Source: Candidatus Peribacteria bacterium (lineage in GTDB: Bacteria; Patescibacteriota; Gracilibacteria; Peribacterales; Peribacteraceae). From it: DNA of 5,782 nucleotides. Shown piece after piece: positions 3,437 to 5,782 of this stretch. Position numbers and translations under genes: made by a program. The stretch's first letter is position 1. The number at the start of each line of letters is the position of its first letter. The notes beneath the pieces are model-generated. The model saw nothing but the letters and a program-made list of their open reading frames with translations. It made no database searches and was not told where the DNA came from. Where the stretch lies: NCBI GenBank assembly GCA_903854455.1, contig CAINWJ010000014.1, positions 1 through 5,782 on the forward strand, read 5' to 3'.

Positions 3437-5733
3437 CCGCTGACCCGAATGCCATCCTCACCGGCCTCAATAAAGAGCAACAGGAAGCCGTGAATACACT
3501 CTCAGGACCGCTCCTGATCCTCGCCGGAGCAGGTTCAGGGAAGACGCGCACGCTGACGCACCGCATCGCCAACCTCATCGCGAACGGGATCCCGGCATGG
3601 CAGATCCTGGCAGTGACGTTCACGAACAAAGCCGCAGCGGAAATGAAGGAACGGATTTCGAAAATTCTGCACATCACGACAGGCGATTCCCCTCTCCCAT
3701 CGGGAGAGGGGTTAGGGGTGAGGGCGGGGGGCGGTAAACTCCCCGCCTCCGGCACCTTCCACTCCATCTGCACCCGGATTCTGAGGCGCGATATCGAACA
3801 CATCGGACGGAGCCGATCATTCGTCATCTACGATGCGGACGATCAGGAGAAAGTGATGAAGGAAGTCCTGAAGGAGATGCGGATCGCGCCGGAAGAAATC
3901 AAGCCACGCACTGCACTCGCCATCATCGGACAGTACAAGTGCGAGGCGGTAAGTCCTGCGGAGGCGCGGAGCAAGGCAACGAGCCACACCGAAGTCAAAG
4001 CCGCGGAGATCTTCACGAAGTACCAGGCTCAGCTGCTCGCATCCAACGCACTCGACTTCGACGACCTGATCAACGAAGCCGTGCGACTGTTCAGAGAGCG
4101 TCCGGACATCCTCAAGCGGTACCAGAACACCTGGCGGTACCTGCACATCGATGAGTACCAGGATACGAACCATGCGCAGTACCTCTTCATCAGCCTGCTG
4201 GCGAAAGAGCACAAAAATCTGTGTGTCATCGGTGATCCGGATCAGTCCATCTACGCATTCCGTGGAGCGGATATCCGAAACATATTAGACTTCACGAGCG
4301 AGTATCCCGGTGCCAAGAGCATCAAGCTGGAGCAGAACTACCGGTCGACGCAGCAGATCCTGGATGCGGCGGACGCCGTGATCGCGGTCAATCCGAACCG
4401 ACCGCAGAAGAAGATGTGGAGTGACCGGTCCGATGGAGCCAAGATCGATCTCAAGGAAGTCATCGACGAGCGACGCGAGGCGGAGGAAGCCATCCGAACG
4501 GCAATCGCGCGGAAAGCTGCCGGCGTACCGCTCCGTGAGCAGGTGATCCTATACCGGACGAATGCGCAGTCGCGGCTGTTCGAGGAATCATGCCTGCGTG
4601 CCGGCATCCCCTACCGCATCCTCGGCGGACTCAAGTTCTACGCACGGCGGGAAGTGAAGGATGTACTGGCGTACCTCCATGCCATTCTAAATCCGGACGA
4701 CGTCGTGTCGCTGCTTCGGATCATCAATGTCCCACCGCGCAAGATCGGCGACACGACACTCGGTCACCTCCGGAACTTCGCAGCACAGCGGACACTGACC
4801 CTCTGGCAGACCATGCAGCACATCCCGATGGTGGAAGGCATCACGGAAGGCGCGAAGAACCTCCTCGGAGATTTCACGGCTCTCATCGATGCCGGTCGCA
4901 AGCGGGCAGAAACGATGGTGGTGAGTGCGCTCACGGAATGGGTAATCGAGAAAACCGGCATGGAGCGTTACCTCCGGGATCAGACGGAAGAGGGAGAGGA
5001 ACGCTGGCGCAACGTGCTGGAACTCCTCTCGGTGACCAAGAAGTACGATGGACTACCACCGCAGGAATCACTGATGAACTTCCTGGAGGAGGTCGCACTC
5101 GTCTCGGAAGTAGATAAATTGATCGACGGAACCAAGGATGCGCTGACACTGATGACGTTGCACCTCTGCAAAGGTCTGGAGTTTTCGTCGGTGATCGTCG
5201 TCGGCTGCGAGGAAGGACTGCTCCCGCACAGCTCTGCAACGTTCGATCGTGCACAGATGGAGGAGGAACGCCGCTTGCTCTACGTCGGCATGACCAGGGC
5301 GAAAGACACACTCACCCTGCTGCATGCCATGAGCCGCACCCTCTGGGGCAATACGCAGAGCAATCCCAGGAGCCGCTTCCTGGATGATCTACCGACGACG
5401 GTGATCAATCCGCAGAGCGATGTATTGGAAAGTAAATATGCATGGCTCTCGGCACCGAGAAGTGGGTCAGGGTCTGGGTCTGGGTCAGGAAAACCAAAGC
5501 ATGTAGTGAATGAGTTTAATCAAGACACAAATGATGATTGGCTCCAGCATGTGGAGGAAGACATCCTGGAAGGCATGCGGATTGTGCACAAAATACTGGG
5601 GCAAGGCACCGTCCTGCGTCGCAGCGGCGACATCATCGAAGTGAGATTTGACGCCGGTTCGACGAAGAAGCTGGCACTCGGCATCGCGCCGATCAGGATC
5701 GTGCAGGATGCGAGTGGGGATTTGCCGTTCTGA
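3433..5733 (+). CDS. uvrD: UvrD/PcrA-type superfamily 1A DNA helicase
   Basis: ATP-driven 3'-5' DNA helicase of the UvrD/PcrA/Rep group, acting in nucleotide excision repair, mismatch repair or replication restart. All motifs are present in order: Q motif LNKEQQEAV (12-20), Walker A AGAGSGKT (31-38, K37), Ia TFTNKAAAEM (62-71), Ib TFHSI (108-112), Walker B DEYQD (240-244), III GDPDQSIYAFRGAD (267-280), IV QNYRS (301-305), V TLHLCKGLEF (575-584) and VI VGMTRAK (618-624). Residues 713-756 match the PcrA-type C-terminal Tudor-like domain, so the 766-residue protein is complete. Oddities: about 17 extra residues between Ia and Ib encoded by a palindromic repeat, LC in motif V where SA is usual, and a (Ser-Gly)5 linker at 677-686. 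The ATG at 3433 gives the usual distance to the Q motif. There is no Shine-Dalgarno sequence; TAATCT lies 10 nt upstream. It is the last gene of the rightward group. Confidence 0.95.
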   Translation: MTADPNAILTGLNKEQQEAVNTLSGPLLILAGAGSGKTRTLTHRIANLIANGIPAWQILAVTFTNKAAAEMKERISKILHITTGDSPLPSGEGLGVRAGGGKLPASGTFHSICTRILRRDIEHIGRSRSFVIYDADDQEKVMKEVLKEMRIAPEEIKPRTALAIIGQYKCEAVSPAEARSKATSHTEVKAAEIFTKYQAQLLASNALDFDDLINEAVRLFRERPDILKRYQNTWRYLHIDEYQDTNHAQYLFISLLAKEHKNLCVIGDPDQSIYAFRGADIRNILDFTSEYPGAKSIKLEQNYRSTQQILDAADAVIAVNPNRPQKKMWSDRSDGAKIDLKEVIDERREAEEAIRTAIARKAAGVPLREQVILYRTNAQSRLFEESCLRAGIPYRILGGLKFYARREVKDVLAYLHAILNPDDVVSLLRIINVPPRKIGDTTLGHLRNFAAQRTLTLWQTMQHIPMVEGITEGAKNLLGDFTALIDAGRKRAETMVVSALTEWVIEKTGMERYLRDQTEEGEERWRNVLELLSVTKKYDGLPPQESLMNFLEEVALVSEVDKLIDGTKDALTLMTLHLCKGLEFSSVIVVGCEEGLLPHSSATFDRAQMEEERRLLYVGMTRAKDTLTLLHAMSRTLWGNTQSNPRSRFLDDLPTTVINPQSDVLESKYAWLSAPRSGSGSGSGSGKPKHVVNEFNQDTNDDWLQHVEEDILEGMRIVHKILGQGTVLRRSGDIIEVRFDAGSTKKLALGIAPIRIVQDASGDLPF
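3689..3747 (+). repeat. Dispersed palindromic repeat inserted in frame in the helicase gene
   Basis: CCCCTCTCCC (3689-3698) and GGGAGAGGGG (3702-3711) form a perfect 10-bp stem with a 3-base loop, followed by TTAGGGGTGAGGGCGG. A second stem, GGCGGGG (3723-3729) with CCCCGCC (3741-3747), adjoins it. The sequence resembles the widespread dispersed repeat whose chance translations read like LTPNPSPxGRGE on one strand and PLPSGEGLGVRA on the other; both readings occur here. In the helicase it encodes residues about 85-106, with no stop and no frameshift, where PcrA-like proteins have a short loop. Confidence 0.75.
5461..5490 (+). repeat. Hexanucleotide tandem repeat coding (Ser-Gly)5
   Basis: Five 6-base units of the type TCNGGN (first unit AGTGGG, then variants of tcaggg and tctggg) encode five Ser-Gly pairs in the helicase. 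They fall between the motor core, which ends around residue 655, and the C-terminal domain from about 713, where UvrD-family proteins have a flexible, variable linker. A pure 6-base unit can change copy number without shifting the frame. Confidence 0.85.
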
Positions 5734-5750
5734 ACTATGATCAAATCATT

Positions 5751-5779
5751 GTAGAGACGCCCCGCCGGGGCGTCTCTAC
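5751..5779. repeat. 13-bp perfect palindrome at the window end (possible terminator)
   Basis: GTAGAGACGCCCC (5751-5763) and its exact complement (5767-5779) flank a 3-base loop, starting 17 bases after the helicase stop. It could end the rightward transcript, but no T-tract is visible: the plus strand continues GGG and then the window stops. The GTAGAGACG...CGTCTCTAC form resembles palindromic repeats found dispersed in cyanobacterial and environmental genomes (recalled, not searched). A dispersed repeat is somewhat more likely than a simple terminator. Confidence 0.7.
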
Positions 5780-5782
5780 GGG

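Noticed and set aside
3411..3827. Minus-strand frame containing LTPNPSPDGRGE
   Set aside because: The peptide is the chance translation of the palindromic repeat, and the rest is antisense to conserved helicase motifs.
4590..5117. Long open frames on both strands inside the helicase gene
   Set aside because: They have no recognisable domains, are rich in Arg, Pro and Ser, and overlap a gene with all helicase motifs; they are shadows.
5737..5749. ATGAT-CAA-ATCAT hairpin after the helicase stop
   Set aside because: A 5-bp AT-rich stem is too weak to support a function.
1..5782. CRISPR array, tRNA or rRNA genes, transposase or integrase
   Set aside because: No regularly spaced repeats, tRNA-like cloverleaf or rRNA sequence was recognised, and no frame shows transposase or integrase motifs.

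Overview
The window reads as a compact bacterial chromosome segment of moderate GC that uses the standard genetic code (TGA and TAG both act as stops). Small proteins, short gene gaps, an ATKxDL-repeat coiled-coil protein, an exosortase-like membrane protein and no Shine-Dalgarno sequence before most starts suggest a candidate-phylum (Patescibacteria-like, perhaps Peregrinibacteria/Peribacteria) genome. That placement is inference from gene character, not from a search.

Layout. Positions 1-41 show no feature I can support. The minus strand carries rpsO (ribosomal protein S15, 42-311), with a recognisable promoter (452-479) and a leader of about 130 nt containing a 26-bp perfect palindrome (358-383). 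The divergent intergenic region (312-632) also holds an 80-bp nested inverted repeat with 15-bp ends (509-588).

The plus strand then carries four genes in one direction with gaps of 53, 76 and 106 bp: an RmuC-like coiled-coil nuclease (633-1805), a small ATKxDL-repeat coiled-coil protein of unknown function (1859-2257), an exosortase/archaeosortase-family membrane transpeptidase (2334-3326), and a full-length UvrD/PcrA-type helicase (3433-5733). The ATKxDL gene lies between two near-identical 25-nt direct repeats (1779-1803 and 2261-2285), the first being the 3' end of the rmuC-like gene. The last gap can fold into a branched structure and also contains a short ORF that overlaps both neighbours by ATGA. 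The helicase carries an in-frame palindromic dispersed repeat between motifs Ia and Ib, and a (Ser-Gly)5 linker. A 13-bp perfect palindrome closes the window (5751-5779).

How the genes work together. RmuC-like and UvrD proteins both act on DNA, so they form a loose DNA-maintenance theme. The exosortase-like enzyme would process surface proteins and has no visible substrate here. I see no evidence for a dedicated defence or mobile system. The most distinctive signals are the palindromic repeats in and around genes, the direct-repeat-flanked small gene, and a TANNNT motif close upstream of every start.
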